Shown piece by piece: positions 1-7,001 of a stretch of 64,000 nucleotides of DNA. The translations under genes were made by a program, and so were the position numbers. The stretch is from NCBI RefSeq assembly GCF_900182745.1, contig NZ_FXTY01000004.1:62001-126000 (forward strand), in the 5' to 3' direction. This stretch comes from Shimia sagamensis. Lineage in GTDB: Bacteria > Pseudomonadota > Alphaproteobacteria > Rhodobacterales > Rhodobacteraceae. The number at the start of each line of letters is the position of its first letter. Position 1 is the first letter of the stretch. Under the pieces are notes generated by a model. That model saw nothing but the letters and a program-made list of their open reading frames with translations. It ran no database searches and was not told the origin of the DNA.

Positions 1-182
1 AGCAAACCGCCGCCATCAAGCTTCGACAGGTGAGAGCTGGCTGTCTGAATTGTAACGCCTGCTTCCTCTGCTAATTCGCTCACGGTCAGGGCTTTCCCGC
101 TCATGAGCGCGGTCAGCATGTTGGCGCGGGCGGGATCACCGATCAGCGCGGCGACATGTGCAATATCAGGACCTTCTTTCAT
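1..182 (-). CDS. ArsR-family winged-helix transcriptional regulator (3' part outside window)
   Basis: The visible 60 codons encode the N-terminal half of an ArsR/SmtB-type repressor: a short helix, then a helix-turn-helix with the recognition segment VTIQTASSHLSKL at about residues 43-55. Motifs of this kind bind an operator as a dimer. The ATG at 180-182 has AAGG seven bases upstream. The gene is transcribed away from the NIPSNAP/ABM pair, with 74 bp between the start codons, so it probably represses itself and that pair. The C-terminal effector region is outside the window, so the ligand (metal, organic molecule or redox signal) cannot be judged. Confidence 0.85.
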   Translation of the reverse strand, partial: MKEGPDIAHVAALIGDPARANMLTALMSGKALTVSELAEEAGVTIQTASSHLSKLDGGGL

Positions 183-184
183 AG

Positions 185-207
185 TTCGACCTTAATCGAA
201 GCATTCG
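185..207. promoter_or_regulatory. Candidate operator between arsR-like gene and NIPSNAP gene
   Basis: TTCGA (185-189) and TCGAA (196-200) form an inverted repeat with a 6-bp spacer. The second arm also pairs with TTCG at 204-207 across a 3-bp spacer. The site lies between the two divergent start codons and overlaps the region just upstream of the regulator start, which fits autorepression by the ArsR-type protein. The structure is seen; the binding is inferred. Confidence 0.4.
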
Positions 208-256
208 CTCGTCGCAATCAGGTAGACCGGAGAAAATACACTGAGAGGACCCCACA

Positions 257-586
257 ATGTTGACCTGTATCATTCGCTATCAAATCGACCCCACCAAGAA
301 GGCGCAGTTTGAAGAATATTCCCGCAACTGGGGGCAGGCGATCCCGCGCTGTGGCGCGGATCTGATCGGCTATTATGCGCCCCATGAAGGGTCTTCGACG
401 CTGGCCTACGGGATCTACAATGTGAAAAGCCTCGCAGACTATGAAGCCTATCGGTCGCGATTGTCAGCGGACCCACTGGGCCGTGATAACTATGAGTTCG
501 CCCAGAAAGAGAAATTCCTTCTGCGTGAAGACAGGACATTCCTAAAGCGCGCTTCTGCGCCACACAGTCCAGGTATCAAAACATGA
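257..586 (+). CDS. NIPSNAP family protein
   Basis: This is a 109-residue single-domain protein with the dimeric alpha/beta-barrel fold pattern of NIPSNAP proteins: strand MLTCIIRYQIDP, a helix carrying the family-typical FEEYSRNW, then GADLIGYYAPHEGSS and a second helix, SLADYEAYRSRL. NIPSNAP proteins are small cytoplasmic proteins of largely unknown chemistry. AGAGGA precedes the ATG by 8 bases. The stop overlaps the next start by four bases (ATGA), so this gene and the ABM gene are translationally coupled. The divergent ArsR-type gene probably controls both. Confidence 0.85.
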   Translation: MLTCIIRYQIDPTKKAQFEEYSRNWGQAIPRCGADLIGYYAPHEGSSTLAYGIYNVKSLADYEAYRSRLSADPLGRDNYEFAQKEKFLLREDRTFLKRASAPHSPGIKT

Positions 587-930
587 TCGCGGTCATCTTT
601 GAGGTCGAACCGGCGGAAGGGCGTAAGGGGGAATATCTCGACATCGCGTCCGAGATGCGTCCGATGCTGGATCAGATCGAGGGGTTCATCTCGGTTGAAC
701 GGTTCCAGAGCCTGACTGACCCGCGTAAAATCCTGTCTCTGTCATTCTTCGAGGATGATGCAGCAATCGCCCGCTGGCGTAATCTGAATGACCATCGCGG
801 GGCGCAGGCAAAGGGTCGGGCTGCTGTGTTTGACGACTACCGCCTTCGCATCGCCAGCGTCATTCGTGACTACGGCATGTTCGACCGCGAGCAGGCCCCG
901 TCCGACAGTCGCAAAGCGCACACGGAATGA
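583..930 (+). CDS. Antibiotic biosynthesis monooxygenase (ABM) domain protein
   Basis: This 115-residue ABM-type ferredoxin-like protein has strand IAVIFEVEPAEG, helix YLDIASEMRPMLDQIEGFISVERFQS, and the core KILSLSFFEDDAAIARWRN that is typical of small cofactor-free monooxygenases and of heme-degrading IsdG-like relatives. Its start overlaps the stop of the NIPSNAP gene by four bases. Both products belong to the same dimeric alpha/beta-barrel superfamily, so a shared substrate or a heteromeric assembly is possible but unproven. The enzyme reaction cannot be read from the sequence. Confidence 0.8.
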   Translation: MIAVIFEVEPAEGRKGEYLDIASEMRPMLDQIEGFISVERFQSLTDPRKILSLSFFEDDAAIARWRNLNDHRGAQAKGRAAVFDDYRLRIASVIRDYGMFDREQAPSDSRKAHTE

Positions 931-1085
931 GTGCAGGGACCCGGTAGCCGCCGTTCCTGCATTGCACAGCATTGGTGTGTCTGGGCTCGTACCCGACTTT
1001 CGTCGCAGGTATCAATGGTTGGGGGCTTAGTTTGACACCACCGTGCACGATCCGAGAGGCTAGGACGCGAGGCGCCCGCGTTTTG

Positions 1086-1188
1086 CCGGAGGCAAACCTC
1101 CGGTTTGGCGGGGGCGGTTCACCTCTCGGGAGCTTGCTGCGCAAGCCCCTGACGGCCAGTGGGGCGCTGCCAAATCTTTGATTTGGCA
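1086..1188. repeat. Cluster of three short hairpins in a 349-bp gene-free stretch
   Basis: Three perfect or near-perfect hairpins follow each other between two convergent genes. They are CCGGAGG/CCTCCGG (1086-1103, loop CAAA), GCTTGC/GCAAGC (1132-1146, extended by GGG/CCC around a bulged A), and TGCCAAATC/GATTTGGCA (1168-1188, loop TTT). They may serve as a bidirectional terminator zone for the ABM and arsC transcripts, or be a degenerate intergenic repeat. No T-run follows any of them. Nothing else was recognised in 931-1279. Confidence 0.6.
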
Positions 1189-1279
1189 TTAGGGTAGCTT
1201 CTCGGAACAGAATTAACCCAATGCAGGTGTCAGCAATTGAGACACAGACTGACGTGGAGCGCACTATGTCAGTCCACGC

Positions 1280-1612
1280 CTATTGCGCAGGCAACACGGC
1301 CTTCTGCACCGCATCGTCCCACCCAAGATAGTAGGTGCCTTCAAGTTGGATCACAGGGCGTGCCATCAGCTTTGGTTTGGCCGCGAGTTGATCTTCGGCT
1401 TCGGAGTGTTTTAACCAGTCGCTCAATCCCCGCCAGTCGTTTGTGGTGCGATCGACCAGTCGATCCCCAAACTCTGCGATCAACACCGCAAGCTCTGCTT
1501 CGCTGAGTGGGTCGGCGCGGACGTCTCTGAATTCGCACGCTACACCGGAATCCTCCAGCGCTTTGAGGGCCTTTTTGCAAATCGAACAAGTGCTTAATCC
1601 ATAGACCAACAT
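1280..1612 (-). CDS. ArsC/Spx-type thioredoxin-fold reductase
   Basis: This 110-residue protein of the ArsC family begins MLVYGLSTCSICKKAL, with the redox cysteine pair C9-x-x-C12 and a conserved arginine near the C terminus (KPKLMARPVI) expected to stabilise a bound oxyanion. It could be an arsenate reductase or an Spx/MgsR-like redox protein; the sequence alone does not decide. The chosen ATG (1610-1612) has a clear AGGAG nine bases upstream. The reading frame continues upstream but without similarity, so the longer form is rejected. No arsenic transporter gene is adjacent. Confidence 0.85.
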   Translation of the reverse strand: MLVYGLSTCSICKKALKALEDSGVACEFRDVRADPLSEAELAVLIAEFGDRLVDRTTNDWRGLSDWLKHSEAEDQLAAKPKLMARPVIQLEGTYYLGWDDAVQKAVLPAQ

Positions 1613-1685
1613 AGCGAAGACTCCTTTGGTTCTAGCTTGGCAATCTCCTACATAAAGTCCAACCACACAAGAGACCCGCTTATGG

Positions 1686-1729
1686 AAGGCGCTCGAGGAA
1701 GCGGGAAGCTCGCTCGGTGATGTGGTGCG
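1686..1729 (+). pseudogene. Fragment of a second ridA-like gene
   Basis: These 44 bases match 3868-3911, inside the intact ridA homologue, at 41 of 44 positions without gaps. They encode the same stretch, ALEEAGSSLxDVVR. Weaker similarity, with one gap, extends a few bases further left; on the right the match stops abruptly. The fragment has no start and no remaining open frame of its own kind. It sits in the 393-bp gene-free stretch 1613-2005 between arsC and the sulfatase; the rest of that stretch holds no feature I recognise. Confidence 0.75.
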
Positions 1730-2005
1730 AAGGCGAGAAAAAACCTTCAGAGGCGCGAGACAATGTCCGTGGTAGCTGCGAAGGCAGCTTTTGCCATCGA
1801 AGCATTGCCGCATTGGGATTGTCGTCAAACACTCAAAAAAATGGGCTGTAGAACTCCCCCTTTATCCGCTTTTGCTTGCAGGGCTCAGATGTGCAAGCGC
1901 CCTATCAAAAGGTCTTTCACACGGCAAAATTTGTTGGATGGCCTTTCGGGAGGTAGGGTGAGAGGCGAGCTCGCTGCGATGCGGGTGCAAAAAAGGATAA
2001 GTTTT

Positions 2006-3559
2006 ATGATAAATTTTGAAAAACTTCCCAACTTTATATTCCGAACAGCCGCCCCGACGTTGGCATTGATGTTTGCGACAAGTGTGTCTGCGCAAGACAA
2101 GCCCCTGAACTTTTTGATGATTTGGGGCGATGACATTGGGTACTGGAATGTCAGCGCTTACAATCAAGGGATGATGGGCTACGAGACGCCAAATATCGAT
2201 TCAATCGCGAAAGATGGTATGATTTTCACCCATGCCTATGGCGAACAATCCTGTACCGCCGGGCGCGCGGCCTTTGTCACCGGGCAAAGTGGGTTTCGTA
2301 CCGGGTTGCTGAAGGTCGGGCTACCTGGTGCTGAAGAAGGCATGCGGCCCGAAGATCCAACCATCGCGGAATACATGAAGTCCAAGGGCTACATGACAGG
2401 TCAATATGGTAAGAACCATCTGGGTGATCGCGATGAGCACCTGCCCACAAATCACGGGTTTGACGAGTTTTTTGGCAATTTGTATCATTTGAATGCCGAA
2501 GAAGAACCGGAGAATGTTGATTACCCCAAAGGTGCGGAATTCCGTGAGAAATTTGGACCTCGTGGCGTTATCAAGTCTTCCGCCGATGGCTCGATAGAAG
2601 ACACCGGGCCGCTGACAAGAAAGCGGATGGAAACCATCGATGAGGAAATCACCGCTGGCGCCCTAGATTTCATGGAGCGGGCAAATGAGCAGGAAAAGCC
2701 GTTTTTTCTGTGGTGGAATGCAACACGTATGCATGTGTTCACGCACCTGAAAGATGAAAGCCAGGGTGTGACCGGGCTAGGGGTGTATCCGGACGGTATG
2801 GTGGAGCATGACGGCCATGTTGGCCTGTTGTTGGCGAAACTCGAAGAGATGGGAATCGATGACAACACTGTCGTTATGTACACAACCGACAATGGGGCCG
2901 AGAAATTCACGTGGCCGGACGGTGGCACGGCTCCCTTCCGGGGGGAAAAGAATGACAATTGGGAGGGCGGTTACCGCGTTCCTTTGATTGTCAAATGGCC
3001 CGGTGTGATTGAGCCGGGAACGCGGTCCAGCGATATCATCAGTCATATGGACTGGTTTCCGACGATTGCTTCAGCCCTGGGTGACACAGACCTGAAAGAA
3101 AAATTGCTGGAAGGGCCACAATTTGGTGAAGACAACACCAAGGTGCATCTGGATGGTTATGACTTTTTGCCGCGCTGGAAAGGCGAGGCTGACGAAGGTC
3201 CGCGTCGCGAGTTTTTCTATTTCTCTGACACGGGTGATTTGGTGAACTTACGCTACAATCGGTGGAAAATTGTTTTTGCCGAACAACGCGCCCATGGCAT
3301 GGATGTTTGGGAAAACCCCTTCACTTTCCTGCGTTTGCCTAAGATCTTTGATCTCTACTCAGATCCGTTTGAAATCGCAGATCATGAGTCGATCAATTAC
3401 GGCACTTGGCGGTTTGAGCGGTTGTTCCTCCTTGTTCCGGCACAAGCCTTTGTTGGTGCTTTCTTAGAGACCTTCATAGAGTATCCACCGCGTCAAAAGC
3501 CCGGTAGTTTTTCGCTTGATGTGGTCCTGGAGAGCTTACAGCGCAATCAGGGCGGCTAA
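2006..3559 (+). CDS. Secreted type I sulfatase (arylsulfatase family)
   Basis: The 517-residue protein starts with a Sec signal peptide (hydrophobic 14-29, cleavage expected after SVSA). The alkaline-phosphatase-fold sulfatase domain follows, with metal ligands in GDDIG (42-43), the modification motif CTAGR with C83 as the residue converted to formylglycine, and a later TDNG motif. It should hydrolyse a sulfate ester in the periplasm or outside the cell; the substrate is not evident. The ATG at 2006 is preceded by AGGATAA and places the signal peptide correctly, so the longer upstream frame is not used. No formylglycine-generating enzyme gene is nearby. Base composition is more A/T-rich than the flanks, and a ridA fragment lies upstream, so the gene may have been inserted. 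Confidence 0.88.
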   Translation: MINFEKLPNFIFRTAAPTLALMFATSVSAQDKPLNFLMIWGDDIGYWNVSAYNQGMMGYETPNIDSIAKDGMIFTHAYGEQSCTAGRAAFVTGQSGFRTGLLKVGLPGAEEGMRPEDPTIAEYMKSKGYMTGQYGKNHLGDRDEHLPTNHGFDEFFGNLYHLNAEEEPENVDYPKGAEFREKFGPRGVIKSSADGSIEDTGPLTRKRMETIDEEITAGALDFMERANEQEKPFFLWWNATRMHVFTHLKDESQGVTGLGVYPDGMVEHDGHVGLLLAKLEEMGIDDNTVVMYTTDNGAEKFTWPDGGTAPFRGEKNDNWEGGYRVPLIVKWPGVIEPGTRSSDIISHMDWFPTIASALGDTDLKEKLLEGPQFGEDNTKVHLDGYDFLPRWKGEADEGPRREFFYFSDTGDLVNLRYNRWKIVFAEQRAHGMDVWENPFTFLRLPKIFDLYSDPFEIADHESINYGTWRFERLFLLVPAQAFVGAFLETFIEYPPRQKPGSFSLDVVLESLQRNQGG

Positions 3560-3590
3560 TCAGAGCCAGCACTTCTTTTGAAGCAGTTAG

Positions 3591-3617
3591 GGCACCCCAA
3601 AAGCGGGGTGCCTTTTT
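3591..3617 (+). terminator. Rho-independent terminator after sulfatase
   Basis: GGCACCCC (3591-3598) pairs with GGGGTGCC (3605-3612) across a six-base loop, followed by five T residues. It ends the sulfatase transcript before ridA. Confidence 0.88.
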
Positions 3618-3690
3618 CGTGGCTCTCACCCATTGACAGTTTGTCACCACCAGAGGATGTCTTAGCCATCCCATTTCAAGGAGCCTCCCC

Positions 3691-4074
3691 ATGTCTGTAC
3701 GTCACATTTCCACCGGATCGCCGTTTGAAGAAAAAATCGGGTATAGCCGCGCGGTTGTGGCGGATAGTTGGGTCTTTGTGGCGGGCACCACGGGGTATGA
3801 CTACGCAACCATGACCATGCCTGAGGATGTGGCAGCGCAGTGTCGCAATACACTCGCCACCATTGGCAAAGCGCTCGAAGAAGCGGGAAGCTCGCTCGAT
3901 GATGTGGTGCGGGTGAATTACATTCTGCCCAATGGCGACGACTTTGAGGCATGCTGGCCCGTGACCAGCGAGGTCTTTGCCAAGGCCAAGCCTGCGGCGA
4001 CGATGATCATTGCCAACCTGATGGAAGCGGCGATGAAGATTGAGATCGAAGTGACCGCGCGGGTGTCCAAGTAA
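3691..4074 (+). CDS. RidA/YjgF-YER057c-UK114 family protein lacking the usual catalytic arginine
   Basis: This 127-residue protein has the RidA fold pattern: FVAGTTGYD near residues 29-37, the helix TLATIGKALEEAGSSLDDVVRV, and C-terminal KIEIEVTA. RidA proteins form trimers and many hydrolyse reactive enamine/imine intermediates of PLP enzymes. In active RidA the segment before the last strands reads PARS or PART; here it is PAAT (101-104), with Ala103 in place of the arginine. The activity may therefore differ, as in non-archetypal Rid subgroups. AAGGAGCC precedes the start. The gene lies 10 bp before the EamA exporter and probably forms an operon with it. Confidence 0.88.
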   Translation: MSVRHISTGSPFEEKIGYSRAVVADSWVFVAGTTGYDYATMTMPEDVAAQCRNTLATIGKALEEAGSSLDDVVRVNYILPNGDDFEACWPVTSEVFAKAKPAATMIIANLMEAAMKIEIEVTARVSK

Positions 4075-4084
4075 GGCTCTCCAC

Positions 4085-4981
4085 ATGACATCACATATTG
4101 CCACCGACCGCGCAGCCAACCGGCTGGGCGCTGTGTTCATGGTTGTCGCCATGGCGGGGTTTGCCGTGGAAGATGCTTTCTTGAAGGCGGCGGCGCGGAG
4201 TTTGCCGATTGCGCAGGTGATGGTGCTGTTTGGGGCCGGGGGCGCAATGGTGTTTGCGCTGTGGCTGCGGGCAAAATCGCAGCCGTTGGCCCCCAAAGAG
4301 GTGGCGTCACGCCCAATGCAGGTGCGGGTGGTTTTTGAAATTGTGGGACGGTTGTTTTTCACGCTGTCTCTGGCGTTGACGCCGTTGAGCTCCACCACAG
4401 TGATTTTGCAAGCCACGCCTTTGGTGGTGGTGGCTTTTGCCGCACTGGTGCTGGGCGAACAGGTGGGCTGGCGGCGCTGGTTGGCGATTGTGATTGGGCT
4501 GATTGGTGTGGTGCTTATTGTGCGCCCCGGTGGGGAGAGCTTTAGCTGGCTGTCACTGTTGGCGGTTGCAGGCATGTTGGGATTTGCCGGCCGCGATTTG
4601 GCCAGTCGGGCGGCGCCGGCAAGCCTGAGTACCGCTGTTTTGGGACTTTACGGGTTTCTGGCAATTGTGGTGGCCGGGGCCGCCTATGGCGTGATCTGGG
4701 AGCAGGTGCCGTTTCACACTCCGCCACCGAAAGCCTTGCTGGCTGTGGTGGGAGCGGTGGCCTGTGGGGTGTTTGCCTATAGCGCGTTGATGCGGGCGAT
4801 GCGCACCGGGGAAGTGTCCGCGGTGACACCGTTCCGCTACAGTCGGTTGCTGTTTGGTGTGGCGTTGGGTGTGGTGGTGTTTGGCGAGCGGCTGGACAGT
4901 TGGATGCTGATTGGCAGCGCGTTGATTGTGCTGTCAGGGCTGGTGATCATGGTGCGTGGGCGGGCTGCCGCCAAAGGGTGA
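4085..4981 (+). CDS. DMT-superfamily EamA transporter
   Basis: The 298-residue protein has about ten hydrophobic helices arranged as two EamA repeats (roughly 12-150 and 155-295). The second half includes the typical FAYSALMRAMRTGEVSAVTP segment. It is an inner-membrane drug/metabolite-type permease, probably an exporter; the substrate cannot be inferred. It starts 10 bp after ridA. RidA-family neighbours sometimes accompany amino-acid metabolism, which is only a weak hint to the substrate. Confidence 0.9.
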   Translation: MTSHIATDRAANRLGAVFMVVAMAGFAVEDAFLKAAARSLPIAQVMVLFGAGGAMVFALWLRAKSQPLAPKEVASRPMQVRVVFEIVGRLFFTLSLALTPLSSTTVILQATPLVVVAFAALVLGEQVGWRRWLAIVIGLIGVVLIVRPGGESFSWLSLLAVAGMLGFAGRDLASRAAPASLSTAVLGLYGFLAIVVAGAAYGVIWEQVPFHTPPPKALLAVVGAVACGVFAYSALMRAMRTGEVSAVTPFRYSRLLFGVALGVVVFGERLDSWMLIGSALIVLSGLVIMVRGRAAAKG

Positions 4982-5066
4982 TTGTATTCATGCCAAGTGC
5001 GCCGTTCCGCCACTGGACCTTTGAGCGTAAATGGTCCATATGGAGGAAGAATTTGCGGAGACTCCC

Positions 5067-5456
5067 ATGGGCATTTTGAGCACAATCAACAATGTTTTGA
5101 CTTGGTGGAACGGCGGCACGCTGAACACCAAGCTGTTTACGGCGCGCAAAGGCGTGAAAATGGGTGAAGACGACCAAGGTAATGTCTATTACCGCACGGC
5201 CAATGATTCCAAGCGCTGGGTGATGTTCAACGGTGAAGTTGAAGCAAGCCGGATCAGCGCCGATTGGCATGGCTGGTTGCATCGGACCTTTGATGAGGTG
5301 CCGTCTGAAAAGCCGTTGAAACACCAAGAGTGGGAAATTCCGCATCAGGAAAACGTGACCGGCACCGCGCTGGCCTATGCGCCTGCGGGCACTATCCGCG
5401 CGCATGGTAAAGCGCCGGTGGAACGGTCCGACTATGAGGCCTGGAGCCCCGAGTAA
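5067..5456 (+). CDS. NADH:ubiquinone oxidoreductase subunit NDUFA12 (B17.2) homologue
   Basis: This 129-residue protein carries the family signature TWWNGGTLNTKLFT, GEDDQGNVYYRT, RWVMFNGEVEASRI and DWHGWLHRTFDE. It is an accessory subunit of complex I shared by alphaproteobacteria and mitochondria, bound peripherally at the cytoplasmic side. The ATG at 5067 is chosen because GGAG sits six bases upstream and the family begins MGIL; an upstream in-frame ATG would add 12 unsupported residues. It lies five bases before mlaD, a linkage that I recall as common in Rhodobacterales. Confidence 0.93.
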   Translation: MGILSTINNVLTWWNGGTLNTKLFTARKGVKMGEDDQGNVYYRTANDSKRWVMFNGEVEASRISADWHGWLHRTFDEVPSEKPLKHQEWEIPHQENVTGTALAYAPAGTIRAHGKAPVERSDYEAWSPE

Positions 5457-5461
5457 GCCTG

Positions 5462-5911
5462 ATGTCTGCGGTTCGTACAGAGACTTTTGTTGGCGCTGCT
5501 GTTGTAGCGGCAGCTGCTGCCTTTCTGCTTTATAGTGCGCAGTTTGCCAGCGTCGGGCAGGGTGGTAGCGGTTATGGGCTTAATGCATCGTTCCGCTCTA
5601 TCGAGGGCGTGAGTGTGGGCACCGATGTGCGGCTGGCTGGTGTGAAAATCGGCACCGTGACCGACATTCAACTTGATCCTCAGACCTTCCGTGCGCTGAC
5701 CACGTTTAGCGTGCTGGACGGCATTGAACTGCCTGACGACAGCGCGGTGGTGGTGTCCTCCGAAGGCCTGCTTGGCGGGAACTTTGTCGAGATCCTGCCA
5801 GGTGGATCGCCGTTCAATTTTGAAGCCGGGGACGAGATAGAGGACACACAAAGTTCTGTGAGCCTGATCTCGCTGTTGTTGAAATTTGTGAGTGGTGGCG
5901 ATGATGACTAA
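5462..5911 (+). CDS. mlaD: MlaD-type MCE-domain lipid transport protein
   Basis: The 149-residue protein has one N-terminal transmembrane helix (about 8-28) that anchors an MCE domain (about 35-115) in the periplasm, including GVSVGTDVRLAGVKIGTV and VVVSSEGLLGGNFVEI. MlaD forms the hexameric substrate-binding ring of the Mla phospholipid shuttle that maintains outer-membrane asymmetry. The ATPase, permease and MlaC partners are not in this window. Its 3' end overlaps the DUF2155 gene by 11 bases, so the two are probably co-translated. Confidence 0.92.
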   Translation: MSAVRTETFVGAAVVAAAAAFLLYSAQFASVGQGGSGYGLNASFRSIEGVSVGTDVRLAGVKIGTVTDIQLDPQTFRALTTFSVLDGIELPDDSAVVVSSEGLLGGNFVEILPGGSPFNFEAGDEIEDTQSSVSLISLLLKFVSGGDDD

Positions 5912-6401
5912 GCTGGCGACTTTAACTGCTGCGCTGTTGTTGCCGGTGATGGCGCAGGCGCAAGAGATTCAGATCGAAATGCTGGAGATCGAGCCGCTCA
6001 AATACGAGACGCTTCAAATTCCGCTGGGTGATGTGAAAAGCGAGAGCGTGGTGGCTGCCACGGTGGGCAAAGGCGCGTTGCTGCGGGGGCTGGACAAGCT
6101 GACCGGGCAGGTCGCGGATTTTGAACTCGACAATGGCTACTCGGTGAAATTTGGCACGTTGCGTGTGGATATGGCGCAATGTCGCCATCCAAGCGAGAAT
6201 CCCAATGGCGACGCCTATGCGTTTATCTCGGTCTATGAAGATCAGGGCGAGGGCGCCAATGTGTTCCAAGGTTGGATGGTGGCATCTTCGCCGGCGCTAA
6301 GCGCGCTGGATCATGCGCGCTATGACGTTTGGGTGCTGCGGTGTACCGGCCTGGCTCAGGTGGACGCGCCAAGCAGTTCTGAGGGTGACGGCAACGAGTG
6401 A
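5901..6401 (+). CDS. DUF2155 domain-containing exported protein
   Basis: The 166-residue protein has a signal peptide (MMTKLATLTAALLLPVMAQA) followed by the DUF2155 domain: KGALLRGLDKLTGQVADFEL, a strand giving CRHPSENPNGDAYAF, and FQGWMVASSPALSALDHARYDVWVL. The family is periplasmic and of unknown function; the common motif SSPALSALDHxxYDVW is clear here. An upstream GTG in frame is possible, but the ATG pair at 5901/5904 fits the signal peptide. The last 46 bases overlap the 3' end of aat on the other strand. Confidence 0.85.
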   Translation: MMTKLATLTAALLLPVMAQAQEIQIEMLEIEPLKYETLQIPLGDVKSESVVAATVGKGALLRGLDKLTGQVADFELDNGYSVKFGTLRVDMAQCRHPSENPNGDAYAFISVYEDQGEGANVFQGWMVASSPALSALDHARYDVWVLRCTGLAQVDAPSSSEGDGNE

Positions 6402-6982
6402 GCCGTGATGTCGGCGTCATGCCGGAGCGCCCATGTCAGCATCTTGTGATAATCTGCCCGTGGAATTTCGATTGCGCCCAAAGAGGACAGGTGATCGGTG
6501 ATGAACTGTGTGTCAAACAGCGTAAATCCACATCGGCGCAGGTGCTCTATTAGATAAGCAAGTGCAATTTTGGACGCATCGGTTTTTCGTGAAAACATGC
6601 TCTCGCCAAAGAAGGCACCACCTAGGGTGACGCCGTAGACACCGCCAATGAGAGCAGTGCCGTCCCAGACTTCCAGCGAGTGTGCCTCTCCCCGCGCGTG
6701 CAGCGCCATGTAAAGCGTGTGGATTTGTTCGTTGATCCAGGTTTCGTCACGGTCCGCACACCCATTCACCACGCCCTCAAAATCACCGTTGAGCGTTACG
6801 GTATAACCGCCACGCCGGATGCGGCGGCGCAGGCTGCGGGAGATGTGGAAGCTGTCGAGAGGGAAAATACCGCGGCGGATCGGGTCCACCCAGAAGATGT
6901 CCGGGTCATCGCGGTTCTCGGACATGGGAAAAACACCCATGCCATAGGCGCGCATCAAAAGGTCTGGCGTGACCTCACTCAT
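6356..6982 (-). CDS. aat: Leucyl/phenylalanyl-tRNA--protein transferase
   Basis: The 208-residue enzyme transfers Leu or Phe from tRNA to N-terminal Lys/Arg of proteins, creating N-degrons for ClpS/ClpAP. Family motifs are present: LLMRAYGMGVFPMSE, WVDPIRRGI, HISRSLRRRIRRG, the core GGVYGVTLGGAFFGESMFS, and FTLFDTQFITDHLSSLGA. It lies 19 bp after accC on the same strand and is probably transcribed with accB-accC. Its 3' end runs 46 bases into the convergent DUF2155 gene. Confidence 0.95.
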   Translation of the reverse strand: MSEVTPDLLMRAYGMGVFPMSENRDDPDIFWVDPIRRGIFPLDSFHISRSLRRRIRRGGYTVTLNGDFEGVVNGCADRDETWINEQIHTLYMALHARGEAHSLEVWDGTALIGGVYGVTLGGAFFGESMFSRKTDASKIALAYLIEHLRRCGFTLFDTQFITDHLSSLGAIEIPRADYHKMLTWALRHDADITAHSLPSPSELLGAST

Positions 6983-7001
6983 GATGCGCGCCCATTAGGG
7001 A

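Noticed and set aside
1763..2005. N-terminal extension of the sulfatase from an upstream start
   Set aside because: It would place 81 residues of non-protein-like sequence before a clear signal peptide, and the inner ATG has a ribosome-binding site.
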